From contig NZ_SRYG01000006.1 of the NCBI RefSeq assembly GCF_004793885.1, positions 25,971-89,970 of the forward strand: a DNA stretch of 64,000 nucleotides, given 5' to 3'. The notes beneath the pieces are model-generated. The model was given only the letters and a program-made list of their open reading frames with translations, had not been told where the DNA came from and did no database searches. The position numbers and the translations under genes were made by a program. Positions 42,867-50,429 of this stretch are shown piece by piece. Position 1 is the first letter of the stretch. Each line of letters opens with the position of its first letter. This DNA is from Dubosiella muris (lineage in GTDB: Bacteria; Bacillota_I; Bacilli_A; Erysipelotrichales; Erysipelotrichaceae).

Positions 42867-44531
42867 ATGAATAAAGGATATCGAATATTTTCAATTATCT
42901 TGACTATATTGACTGTATTAGCAACTGGATTTTTTGTTTACCAGTTGGTGAAGCTGGGTGTATTGCCTACACAGATTTTGCTTCCAATTATTGCAGCCAT
43001 CATACTCATTGTTTTGATTATGGCGTTGCTTGTTGTTTTTATGGCGAAATCCGTGGTATCCAGATCCATTACCAGTATTTTAATGGTTTTGATTTGTGCA
43101 ATCATCGCGTTTGGCGGGTTTAATATCTACAAAACAAGCAGCATGCTTTCGAACATTACAACACCAGAAGGGAAGGTTGCAAACAAGATCTCGGTTGTGG
43201 CTTTAAAAGATAGCCAAATCGAAAATTTGAAGGGCCTTCGGGATAAAAAAGTTGGCGTATTGAATACATTGGATCGTGTAGGAACCGATAAGTGTCTGGA
43301 TGCGATTGCCAATGAAAATGTCACCATTACGCAAACGGGATTTGATGGATTGAATGCGGAAGTGGCGGCGCTCTATGATCATTCTGTAGACGCAATTATT
43401 TTGAATGAAGCAAGACGTGGAAGTGTGGCGGAAAACGAGCAGTACGCAAATTTCGACAATGACACGAAAGTTGTGTATGAAACCGTGTATTATACGGATG
43501 CGGTACAAGGAAGCGCGAAAAAGGTAAACGATATTACTCAGCAGCCATTTACGGTGTTGATTAGTGGAAGCGATTCCCGGAATGGTTTCGCGGAAGCCGG
43601 ACGCAGTGATGTAAACATGGTGGCCACGGTCAATCCGCAGACACATACGGTTCTTTTGACCAGTATTCCGCGTGACTTCTATGTGACAACCCAATGCGAT
43701 GAAGGATATGGATGCGCGCAAGGGCAACTGGATAAATTGACACATACAGGATTGCATGGCGTGGAGACGACTAAAAAGACGATTGAGAATTTCCTGGGCA
43801 TTGAAATCAACTACACATTGCGGGTAAACTTCAATAGCGTTGTCAACCTCGTTGACGCGTTAGGCGGTATCGACGTGTTTGTTCCGGAAGGATACGCTGT
43901 GGAATCGTTCTGGACGAATCCGGCTTATGGTGTCCATGAAGGGGAAAACCATTTGGATGGCGAAGGCGCCTTGGCGTTTGCCCGGGAGCGGTACGCCTAT
44001 ACCGAAGGGGATTTCCAGCGAGTAAAAAATCAGCAGACCGTATTGATGGCGATTGCGCAAAAAGCGTTGTCTCCGGCTGTCATTGTCAACTACTCCCGTT
44101 TGATGGACGCATTAGGTGGTGCGTTGGAAACCGACTTAAGTGACGAGGAAATCCAGAAGCTCATCCATAATCAAATTGACAATGGTGGAAACTGGAACTT
44201 TATCACAACGACGCTAGATGGTACGGGAAGCACAGAGTTCTGCGCCGAGTTAGGTGACCGTGCCTACGTAACGATTCCAAACGAGGAATCTGTACAAATG
44301 GCCCGTCAGCAAATTCAGGAAGTTTTGGAAGGACAACCGGTGACAGAATCGGCGCCAGCACAAGAACAACCAGCTGAGCAGCCACAGGAAGAGACGCCAG
44401 TGGTGGAAGATCAAACGTATGTAGAAGAATCGACATCGCAAGGAGATGTATATTATGGCGAGGATCAAACTTACGTGGAAGACCCAGTCTACTATGATCC
44501 AAACGCGGTGGATTCCACTTACGGCTATTAA
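42867..44531 (+). CDS. LytR-CpsA-Psr (LCP) family ligase with substrate-binding-like insert
   Basis: LCP proteins move polyprenyl-linked glycans onto peptidoglycan outside the membrane. This 554-residue form has three N-terminal membrane helices (about 7-27, 36-59 and 67-86). Next comes a 110-residue domain that reads like one lobe of a periplasmic binding protein (NLKGLRDKKVGVLNTLDRVGTDKCLDAI...AIILNEA). The LCP core follows from about 230 (SGSDSRNGF, TSIPRDFYV, LVDALGGIDVFVP, FARERYAYTEGDFQRVKNQQ). The tail (about 490-554) is rich in Pro, Glu, Gln and Tyr, with two QTYVE repeats. Likely attaches the module B polymer to the wall. Confidence 0.92.
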   Translation: MNKGYRIFSIILTILTVLATGFFVYQLVKLGVLPTQILLPIIAAIILIVLIMALLVVFMAKSVVSRSITSILMVLICAIIAFGGFNIYKTSSMLSNITTPEGKVANKISVVALKDSQIENLKGLRDKKVGVLNTLDRVGTDKCLDAIANENVTITQTGFDGLNAEVAALYDHSVDAIILNEARRGSVAENEQYANFDNDTKVVYETVYYTDAVQGSAKKVNDITQQPFTVLISGSDSRNGFAEAGRSDVNMVATVNPQTHTVLLTSIPRDFYVTTQCDEGYGCAQGQLDKLTHTGLHGVETTKKTIENFLGIEINYTLRVNFNSVVNLVDALGGIDVFVPEGYAVESFWTNPAYGVHEGENHLDGEGALAFARERYAYTEGDFQRVKNQQTVLMAIAQKALSPAVIVNYSRLMDALGGALETDLSDEEIQKLIHNQIDNGGNWNFITTTLDGTGSTEFCAELGDRAYVTIPNEESVQMARQQIQEVLEGQPVTESAPAQEQPAEQPQEETPVVEDQTYVEESTSQGDVYYGEDQTYVEDPVYYDPNAVDSTYGY

Positions 44532-44536
44532 AGGAG

Positions 44537-44569
44537 AAAGAAGAGAGAAGAATAATTCTCTCTTTCTTT
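44537..44569 (+). terminator. Hairpin after the LCP gene
   Basis: AAAGAAGAGAGAA and TTCTCTCTTTCTTT pair with a single bulge around a 6-base loop. The 3' arm is T-rich but lacks a clean U run. Possibly a partial terminator or RNA-processing site. Confidence 0.45.
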
Positions 44570-44585
44570 GTGTAAAGGAGAAAGA

Positions 44586-45692
44586 ATGAAAAGAATTTTG
44601 ATTGGCTATATTTCCAATACAAAAGGAAGTGGCTTGGATAATTATATTTACAATCTTGTGGATATCCTGAAAACGGAAGCTGTTCAGATTGATTTGTTAA
44701 GCAGCGCAATCGACAAAGAACTAGAAGAAAAGTATAAGGCGAATCCGAACATACGATTCTTACCTATTGATCGAATCCCGCATCCAAAAAAACGATATGA
44801 TCAAATTAGAAAATATGCCAAAGAAAACAAGTACGACATCGCTTACTTTAATATCTCGGAGGCATTTGATTGTTTTGGAAATCTTGCTTGCCATCAAATC
44901 GTTCCGGTTGTGATTACACATAGTCATAGCGCTGGAAATGATAACCAGAATCGGTTAAAAAGATACGTTTCGAAAGTAGCACATATTTGTGGAAGACCAG
45001 TTATTAATAAATATACAACTTATTGTTTTGCGTGTTCGGATTTAGCGGCAAATTGGTTGTTTGGAAAAGGAAAAAAATATCGACTGATACGTAATACGAT
45101 ACAGTCGAAACGATTTCTTTATAATTCGATGAATCGAAAAGAAGTAAGAGAACAATTAGGAATTTCTGAAGAGACTGTGGTTTTGGGGTTCGTTGGAAAT
45201 TTAACCTATTCTAAAAATCCATTTTTTCTACTTCAATTTATGAAAGAGTTAAGAAAGAAAATTCCAAATAGTTATTTATTGATAATTGGTGATGGACCTT
45301 TGAGAAATTCATTGGAACAAACTGCAAGTAAAAATAAACAAAATTATATTTTATTTTTAGGAAAAAGATTCGATATAGAACGATATTATAGTGCGATGGA
45401 TTTGTTTGTGCTTCCTTCCAATTTTGAAGGATATGGAATAGTTGGCGTAGAGGCGCAAGTAAATGGGCTTCCATGTTTGTTTTCCGATAAAGTTCCTAAA
45501 GCCCTCGCCTTCAGCAATCACAGCCTTTTCTTCCACACTCAAAATATGGAGGAAGGGGTTGAAAAAGCACAAAAGCTTCTTCAGCTTGGAAGGATGGATC
45601 CAAAAGAATATCCGTCGGAGATCTTGTATGATTTGAACGATCAAAAACAGGAATTTATTGATATTTTTATACACGGGGAATTTGAAAAATAA
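44586..45692 (+). CDS. Family 4 glycosyltransferase (glycosyl transferases group 1)
   Basis: A 368-residue GT-B enzyme. The N-terminal lobe starts RILIGYISNTKGSGLDNYIYNLV. The C-terminal donor-binding lobe has LGFVGNLTYSKNPFFLL, LLIIGDGPLR and the E-x7-E motif FEGYGIVGVEAQ. Common in Gram-positive capsule loci (EpsF/CapM-like). ATG 44586 follows AAAGGAG. Acts on the cytoplasmic face; sugar unknown. The neighbouring galactofuranose precursor gene makes a Galf or other terminal transfer possible. Confidence 0.88.
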   Translation: MKRILIGYISNTKGSGLDNYIYNLVDILKTEAVQIDLLSSAIDKELEEKYKANPNIRFLPIDRIPHPKKRYDQIRKYAKENKYDIAYFNISEAFDCFGNLACHQIVPVVITHSHSAGNDNQNRLKRYVSKVAHICGRPVINKYTTYCFACSDLAANWLFGKGKKYRLIRNTIQSKRFLYNSMNRKEVREQLGISEETVVLGFVGNLTYSKNPFFLLQFMKELRKKIPNSYLLIIGDGPLRNSLEQTASKNKQNYILFLGKRFDIERYYSAMDLFVLPSNFEGYGIVGVEAQVNGLPCLFSDKVPKALAFSNHSLFFHTQNMEEGVEKAQKLLQLGRMDPKEYPSEILYDLNDQKQEFIDIFIHGEFEK

Positions 45693-45703
45693 AGGAGACA
45701 AAT

Positions 45704-46828
45704 ATGAAACAATACGACTATTTAGTGGTAGGAACCGGTTTGTTTGGCGCGGTATTCGCGCAACAGGCAAAAGAACAAGGAAAAAAAGTGTTGATGGTGG
45801 AAAAGCGAAACCACATCGCCGGAAACGTATATACAAAAACGGTGGATGGAATCCATGTGCATGAATATGGCGCGCATATTTTCCATACCAACAATCGCAC
45901 GGTATGGGATTATATTACGCGGTTTGCGACCTTTAATCGTTTTACCAATGCGCCCGTCGCGAATTATAAAGGAGAATTGTATTCACTTCCGTTCAACATG
46001 TACACGTTCAATAAAATGTGGGGCGTGATTACGCCGCAAGAAGCGAAAGCGATGATTGAGCGTCAAAAAGAGGAATCGGGAATTAAAGAACCGAAAAATC
46101 TGGAAGAGCAGGCGATTTCTTTAGTCGGCAAGGATATTTATGAAAAGCTCATCAAAGGATATACCGAAAAACAATGGGGTCGCGACTGCAAAGATTTGCC
46201 GGCGTTTATTATCAAACGGCTGCCTGTTCGTTTTACGTTCGACAACAACTATTTCAACGCGCTGTATCAGGGCATTCCCATGGGTGGTTATACAAAGATG
46301 GTGGAAAACATACTGGAAGGCATCGAAGTGCGGTTAAATACAGACTATTTAAAACAAAAAGAAGAACTGGACGCCTTGGCGGATAAAGTCGTGTATACAG
46401 GACCGATTGATGCGTATTTCCACTACGCGTTGGAACCGCTCGAATACCGTTCCGTACGCTTCGAGGTGGAGCATTTGAATACGGATAACTTCCAGGGCAA
46501 CGCGGCCGTGAACTATACAGACCGCGAAACGCCGTATACCCGAATCATCGAGCATAAATGGTTTGAATTTGGAAAGGATGAGGAAGGAAACGATATTCCG
46601 ACCACGATTATTTCAAAAGAGTATTCTTCTGAATGGAAACTGGGAGACGAGCCATACTATCCAGTCAATGATGAAAAAAACTCCAGGCTGTATGAACAAT
46701 ATAAAGCGCTGGCAGAACAGGAAAAAAACGTTGTGTTTGGTGGTCGTCTGGCGGAATACAAGTACTACGACATGGACGCGGTAATCGCCCAGGCGCTGGA
46801 TTGTGCGAAAAAGGAACTGCAAAAATAA
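45704..46828 (+). CDS. glf: UDP-galactopyranose mutase
   Basis: FAD enzyme converting UDP-galactopyranose to UDP-galactofuranose. The 374-residue protein has the FAD motif DYLVVGTGLFGAVFAQQAKEQG, VEKRNHIAGN, EYGAHIFHTNN, and later YTEKQWGRD and the substrate-binding VVYTGPIDAYFHY. Length matches bacterial Glf. AAAGGAGAC precedes the ATG. It shows that the module B polymer probably contains galactofuranose. Last gene of the glycan locus, followed by a large nested hairpin. Confidence 0.96.
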   Translation: MKQYDYLVVGTGLFGAVFAQQAKEQGKKVLMVEKRNHIAGNVYTKTVDGIHVHEYGAHIFHTNNRTVWDYITRFATFNRFTNAPVANYKGELYSLPFNMYTFNKMWGVITPQEAKAMIERQKEESGIKEPKNLEEQAISLVGKDIYEKLIKGYTEKQWGRDCKDLPAFIIKRLPVRFTFDNNYFNALYQGIPMGGYTKMVENILEGIEVRLNTDYLKQKEELDALADKVVYTGPIDAYFHYALEPLEYRSVRFEVEHLNTDNFQGNAAVNYTDRETPYTRIIEHKWFEFGKDEEGNDIPTTIISKEYSSEWKLGDEPYYPVNDEKNSRLYEQYKALAEQEKNVVFGGRLAEYKYYDMDAVIAQALDCAKKELQK

Positions 46829-46844
46829 CACATTGATTTTTTAG

Positions 46845-46921
46845 AATAAAACCCTCCGAGGTATAAGATCGAATAAGCATGCAAAAGCTTATTATGAATC
46901 TTATGACCGGAGGGTTTTATT
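46845..46921. terminator. Large nested hairpin ending the glycan locus
   Basis: Perfect 14-bp outer arms, AATAAAACCCTCCG (46845-46858) with CGGAGGGTTTTATT (46908-46921). Inside are ATAAGAT/ATCTTAT (46863-46869, 46898-46904) and AATAAGC/GCTTATT (46872-46878, 46887-46893). T-rich sequence follows the right arm. It works as a terminator on the plus strand; its nested symmetry is more than termination needs. Confidence 0.7.
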
Positions 46922-47017
46922 TATTTAAACTGATGGTCTTCTCCACCGTTTTTACTGGACTTGTTTCAGCGCATTGTGTGGGCTTATCGTCGTATAATAT
47001 TTACTAACAATCATGAT

Positions 47018-47305
47018 TTAAAAAACCTGTCTTGATTTTGAAACGGTCAGAGATAAGCCAAGGTGCTGAAGGATATTTAAGAGGGTTCTTAAATTTGGCA
47101 TGGTTTGGCATGATTCAATTCTCGCAATAGAAGATTGAGGTAGCTTGCAAAGAGCTGCTAAATCTCTTTGTGATAATCCTAGTCTATTTCTTTGTTCAAT
47201 AATTGTCGAAATAATGGCGGCCAATTCTTCTACTTCTTTCATATCTTTTGCGATTTCTGAATCAACTTTATATACATGTTCTTTATAATCATTCCACGTT
47301 TTCAT
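47018..47305 (-). CDS. HigA-type antitoxin (XRE helix-turn-helix)
   Basis: A 95-residue protein. The N-terminal 40 residues are helical and probably contact the toxin. Residues 43-90 form an HTH_3 domain (IIEQRNRLGLSQRDLAALCKLPQSSIARIES...LRTLLNILQHLGLSLTV). The toxin-first order with a four-base overlap is that of HigBA-type modules. Antitoxins of this type bind the toxin and repress the operon; the palindrome at 47750-47767 is the likely operator. Confidence 0.82.
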   Translation of the reverse strand: MKTWNDYKEHVYKVDSEIAKDMKEVEELAAIISTIIEQRNRLGLSQRDLAALCKLPQSSIARIESCQTMPNLRTLLNILQHLGLSLTVSKSRQVF

Positions 47306-47673
47306 AGATTTTCATTATCCTTTCTATGCAAATAGTCATCTCTTTCGCGTTTTGCCTTTGCGATTTCACGTTTGGGAGTTTTTTGAGATTTTTTTCGAAA
47401 CTGATGAAGTAATACGTATGTATTGTTTTGAAAGAAAAAATAAAAAACCCTGTTATTCCCGGGGCGGAGTTCCCAAATCCCATCTTCTAAATATTTTGTG
47501 ATATTCTCGCTCAAATGGGTGCCATTTTTTTGAAGAAGTTCTATATAAAAAGAAATTTGTTTATATTGTACCCGTTCATTCTTATTTGATTTGGCATTTT
47601 TTCTTAGCTTTTCAAGAAAATTCCAAACTTGGCTTTCTCCGTTTTCATTTTCATAAAACTCTATTGTATACAT
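47302..47673 (-). CDS. HigB/RelE-type toxin (phage Gp49-like family)
   Basis: A 123-residue protein of the RelE-superfamily 'phage-derived Gp49-like/DUF891' type. MYTIEFYENENGESQVWNFLEKL starts it, with KYLEDGIWELRPGNNRVFYFF (the conserved ElRp-g-yRifyf core) and VLLHQFRKKSQKTPKREIAKAKRE (the Hgf-KK...tP..ei..A signature). Such toxins cut mRNA on the ribosome. Start 47673 matches the family; an ATG at 47694 is in frame but also lacks a good ribosome binding site. Confidence 0.85.
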   Translation of the reverse strand: MYTIEFYENENGESQVWNFLEKLRKNAKSNKNERVQYKQISFYIELLQKNGTHLSENITKYLEDGIWELRPGNNRVFYFFFQNNTYVLLHQFRKKSQKTPKREIAKAKRERDDYLHRKDNENL

Positions 47674-47749
47674 TTTTATAACTTTTCCCTCCATAAATAA
47701 GGTAAACTTAAATTTAATTTTATCTTAAAACTTCTTTTTCCATCCAAAT

Positions 47750-47767
47750 GATAGCATTAATGCTATC
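47750..47767. promoter_or_regulatory. 18-bp perfect palindrome upstream of the toxin-antitoxin operon
   Basis: GATAGCATTAATGCTATC is a perfect palindrome about 77 bases before the toxin start. It suits a dimeric HTH antitoxin operator. The surrounding 47674-47895 stretch holds no gene; it also carries the start region of the SH3 gene on the other strand. Confidence 0.55.
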
Positions 47768-47895
47768 GCATATCAATTCATAAAAAGAGTTTTTCCAGAA
47801 AACTAGAGTTGGCCGGATCCTCCATCCCCCATTGAAAAACCTTCGCCCAATCGGTATACTAAACTAAGATAAAAATATAAGAGAAGGGAAAAACT

Positions 47896-48873
47896 ATGTC
47901 AGAAGAAAATAAGAAAGTGACGCCGCCACCCGTGGATCCAAAAAAGATGAACCTCGGACCGGCGCCATGGTATAAGAAAAAGGAAACCATCATCGGTTTC
48001 GCTCTTGTCGCCGTCGTTCTTGTCGGCATCATCGTCGGCGCCGTCGCGTTCGCCAATTTTAAAGTGATGGACACACTGCAAACCATCGCCCCGCAGGAAA
48101 CGTACGATTACCGGCTACTCAATCAATCGTCCGAATATATCGTCAACGAAGACGCGGACATTGTTCTCGAACCTATGGACAGCCAAGTCATTGGGAAAGT
48201 GAAAAAAGACGACATCGTCTGGTGTGAAAACACCGCCTACGTCGACGAAACCGAAGCGCTCTGGGGCCAGTTGAAAAACGGCTGGATCCTGCTGCGCGAC
48301 CACGAGAAAAACTACGCCAGCGAAAACGTGTTGCGCGAAGTGGAAAGTGATGGCGGCGAACTCGAGCTCGAGCAACCCGCCACGACCTACGAAGACCCAT
48401 CGCTTTCCGCGCCCGAAGCCGGCCAGCTCGAAGGCGATCAACGCGTGCCTTACGAAGCCATCTATCAGGATTTATCCGGAAACGAGTGGTTCCAGCTCGA
48501 AAACGGCGCTTGGCTCCACCGCGAGGAAGGCATGAAAAAAATCGTCGCCGCGCCATCGTCCAAGAAAAAAGAAGAAGCCGCGCAAACCGACGAAGAAACT
48601 ATGGAGGAGGGCGAGGAAATTCCAACCGAGTTTATCGCGAAATACACGATGAAAATCCGCAAGGAGCCAAATCTCGATGCCGAACGCACCGGAACGATCC
48701 AGGAAAATCAAACCGTCGTGATCTCCGAGCTCAAAGACGGCGACGAGGAAAGCGTCTGGGGCAAAATCGTCGACGGGGACTGGGTGTGCATGCAGGACAA
48801 AGAATACACGTACTTTGAGAGAGCCGACGAAGATGAGGAAGCGGACACGCCATCCGCGGAAACCGAAGAATAA
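47896..48873 (+). CDS. Membrane-anchored bacterial SH3-like domain protein
   Basis: A 325-residue protein with a Pro-rich cytoplasmic start (VTPPPVDPKKMNLGPAPWYKKKE) and one membrane helix (about 30-54). Outside there are two or three SH3b-like repeats, around 85-145 (ADIVLEPMDSQVIGKVKKDDIVWCEN...WGQLKNGWILLRD), about 175-215, and 250-310 (TMKIRKEPNLDAERTGTIQENQTVVI...VWGKIVDGDWV). Glu-rich linkers join them. SH3b domains bind cell-wall peptides or glycans, so a wall-sensing role is plausible. A coiled-coil gene follows after 15 bases. Confidence 0.75.
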   Translation: MSEENKKVTPPPVDPKKMNLGPAPWYKKKETIIGFALVAVVLVGIIVGAVAFANFKVMDTLQTIAPQETYDYRLLNQSSEYIVNEDADIVLEPMDSQVIGKVKKDDIVWCENTAYVDETEALWGQLKNGWILLRDHEKNYASENVLREVESDGGELELEQPATTYEDPSLSAPEAGQLEGDQRVPYEAIYQDLSGNEWFQLENGAWLHREEGMKKIVAAPSSKKKEEAAQTDEETMEEGEEIPTEFIAKYTMKIRKEPNLDAERTGTIQENQTVVISELKDGDEESVWGKIVDGDWVCMQDKEYTYFERADEDEEADTPSAETEE

Positions 48874-48888
48874 AGCCAAGGAGGACTT

Positions 48889-49143
48889 ATGACCGAAAAG
48901 GAACTCAGAAAACTATCCCGGCTCGACCTTCTCGAACTGTTTGTCGAGCAAAGCAAAGAAGTGGAACGCCTGAAAAAAGAGCTCGAAGAAGCCAACGCGA
49001 AACTGGAAGACCGCCGGCTTTTATGTCAAAATACCGGCAACATCGCCGAAGCCGCGCTGCAAATCAATAAAATCTTCGAACAGTGCCAGCAGGCCGCGGA
49101 CGATTATTTAATCAGTGTCCGCGCCAACGTGAAACCACAATAA
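48889..49143 (+). CDS. Small coiled-coil protein
   Basis: An 84-residue protein: MTEKELRKLSRLDLLELFVEQS, then a heptad coiled coil (KEVERLKKELEEANAKLEDRRL), then a helical tail with GNIAEAALQINKIFEQCQ. Proteins of this kind often accompany secretion or surface-modification genes in Bacillota and are called 'DNA repair protein' only by error. No catalytic motif. AAGGAGG precedes the ATG. It is cotranscribed with the SH3 gene and ends at a terminator. Confidence 0.65.
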   Translation: MTEKELRKLSRLDLLELFVEQSKEVERLKKELEEANAKLEDRRLLCQNTGNIAEAALQINKIFEQCQQAADDYLISVRANVKPQ

Positions 49144-49151
49144 AAATCCCG

Positions 49152-49179
49152 AAAACTCTCTGCACGGAGAGTTTTTTTC
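49152..49179 (+). terminator. Terminator after the coiled-coil gene
   Basis: AAAACTCTC (49152-49160) with GAGAGTTTT (49167-49175), then T residues. A TACAAT box at about 49205-49210 may restart transcription for the O-acetylation genes. Confidence 0.75.
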
Positions 49180-49217
49180 TATACCCATTTTTCAGGAAAC
49201 AGAGTACAATAGAAGGC

Positions 49218-49949
49218 ATGAAAAACAAAAAAATAAGGGGAAAAATCCACTGGTACTACGCGGTGCCCGTGGTCGTGGGAATCGTGGCGATTGCCATCGC
49301 GCTCTGGCCCAAGCCTGTTCTGGAAGGAGAGAACTACATCAAAGAACAGGATCAAAAATCAACCGACGAACTCGCCGGAACGCTCGCCAATCGTCGTTCC
49401 GCCGAACTGACCGCCGCCAGCGCTAATGAACAAATGAGTATTTACGACCTATTCGACTCTTACGCGATCCTGGGCGACTCACGCGCCGTCCGCTTCCAAA
49501 ACAGTTTGGATCCAAGCCGCGTCATGGCCGACATCGGCGTGAAAATCACGAATATCGACAACTACCTGTCCACCTTGCAGTCGTTGCAGCCACGCGTGAT
49601 TTACACGTTTTACGGACTCAACGACATCCACTCCAACCTCAATGGACTGGAAGGCGGCTATGAAAAAATCGTCACCGACGAACTCAAAAAAGTCGCAGAA
49701 GTTTGTCCGCAATCCAAAATCATCGCGCTCAGCATCCTGCCTGTTCAAAACGACGACGCCATGAACGAGCAAGTCGCCATCTACAACGAGGCGCTCAAAA
49801 AAGCGTGCGAGCAAAACGGATGGACTTATCTTGACTGCACCGATCTGGTTCACGACGAATACTACGAACCAGACGGAGAGCACTTCTCCGAAAGCTTGTA
49901 TCCGCTGCTGGCCGAACGCATGTACAGCGCGCAGGAGGACCGCCCATGA
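49218..49949 (+). CDS. Membrane-anchored SGNH/GDSL hydrolase-like protein
   Basis: A 244-residue protein with one N-terminal membrane helix (about 13-31) and an external SGNH domain. Block I AILGDSRAVRF (Ser), block III TFYGLNDIHSN (Asn) and block V EPDGEHFSESLY (Asp-x-x-His pattern) are all present. SGNH partners of MBOAT proteins move or remove acetyl groups on exported glycans. First of four genes (SGNH, DUF4358, MBOAT, DHHW) that overlap or sit within 15 bases of each other. The longer frame from 49083 is not family-like. Confidence 0.82.
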   Translation: MKNKKIRGKIHWYYAVPVVVGIVAIAIALWPKPVLEGENYIKEQDQKSTDELAGTLANRRSAELTAASANEQMSIYDLFDSYAILGDSRAVRFQNSLDPSRVMADIGVKITNIDNYLSTLQSLQPRVIYTFYGLNDIHSNLNGLEGGYEKIVTDELKKVAEVCPQSKIIALSILPVQNDDAMNEQVAIYNEALKKACEQNGWTYLDCTDLVHDEYYEPDGEHFSESLYPLLAERMYSAQEDRP

Positions 49950-50425
49950 ACATCAAAGTGATTCGCGCCTGCAAAGCCGTTCTGCTCGTCTTGCTCTTCC
50001 TTATGGTCGCGCCCCATTTTTTCAAGCCGAAAAACTCCGACGCGCCCTTCGAGCAAGTCGTCAGCCAGACGATGCAGGACATCGACCAAAACGTGTACCC
50101 GCAACGGGACAATCAAGCCATCAAACGCTATCTCGGACTGGAACCGGCAAGCTATGAAAACATCGCTTTTTACCGCACGGAGGACGCGATGAACGCCTCC
50201 GAGCTCGTCATCGTCCGCTTTCGGGACGACACACAAGCCGCTCCCTTTGAGGAAGCCGTCAACAAACGCATGGAAAGCCAGAAAAAGATTTACCAGGGCT
50301 ACGCGCCCGAACAGGAACAACTCGTCAAGGAAGGGCGCGTGGACATCGAAGCCAACTACGCGCTCTACGTCGTCGGCCCGCAAGCCCGCGCCATCGACAA
50401 ACAGTTCAAGGAAAGTTTGAGGTAG
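49946..50425 (+). CDS. DUF4358-type membrane-anchored protein
   Basis: A 159-residue protein with an N-terminal membrane helix (about 9-26) and an extracellular domain resembling DUF4358: FYRTEDAMNASELVIVRFRDDTQAAPFEEAVNKRMESQKKIYQGYAPEQ and NYALYVVGPQA. Family members are found beside MBOAT and DHHW genes in many Bacillota, with no known activity. It overlaps the SGNH gene by four bases and precedes the MBOAT gene by four. Confidence 0.75.
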   Translation: MNIKVIRACKAVLLVLLFLMVAPHFFKPKNSDAPFEQVVSQTMQDIDQNVYPQRDNQAIKRYLGLEPASYENIAFYRTEDAMNASELVIVRFRDDTQAAPFEEAVNKRMESQKKIYQGYAPEQEQLVKEGRVDIEANYALYVVGPQARAIDKQFKESLR

Positions 50426-50429
50426 TCCC

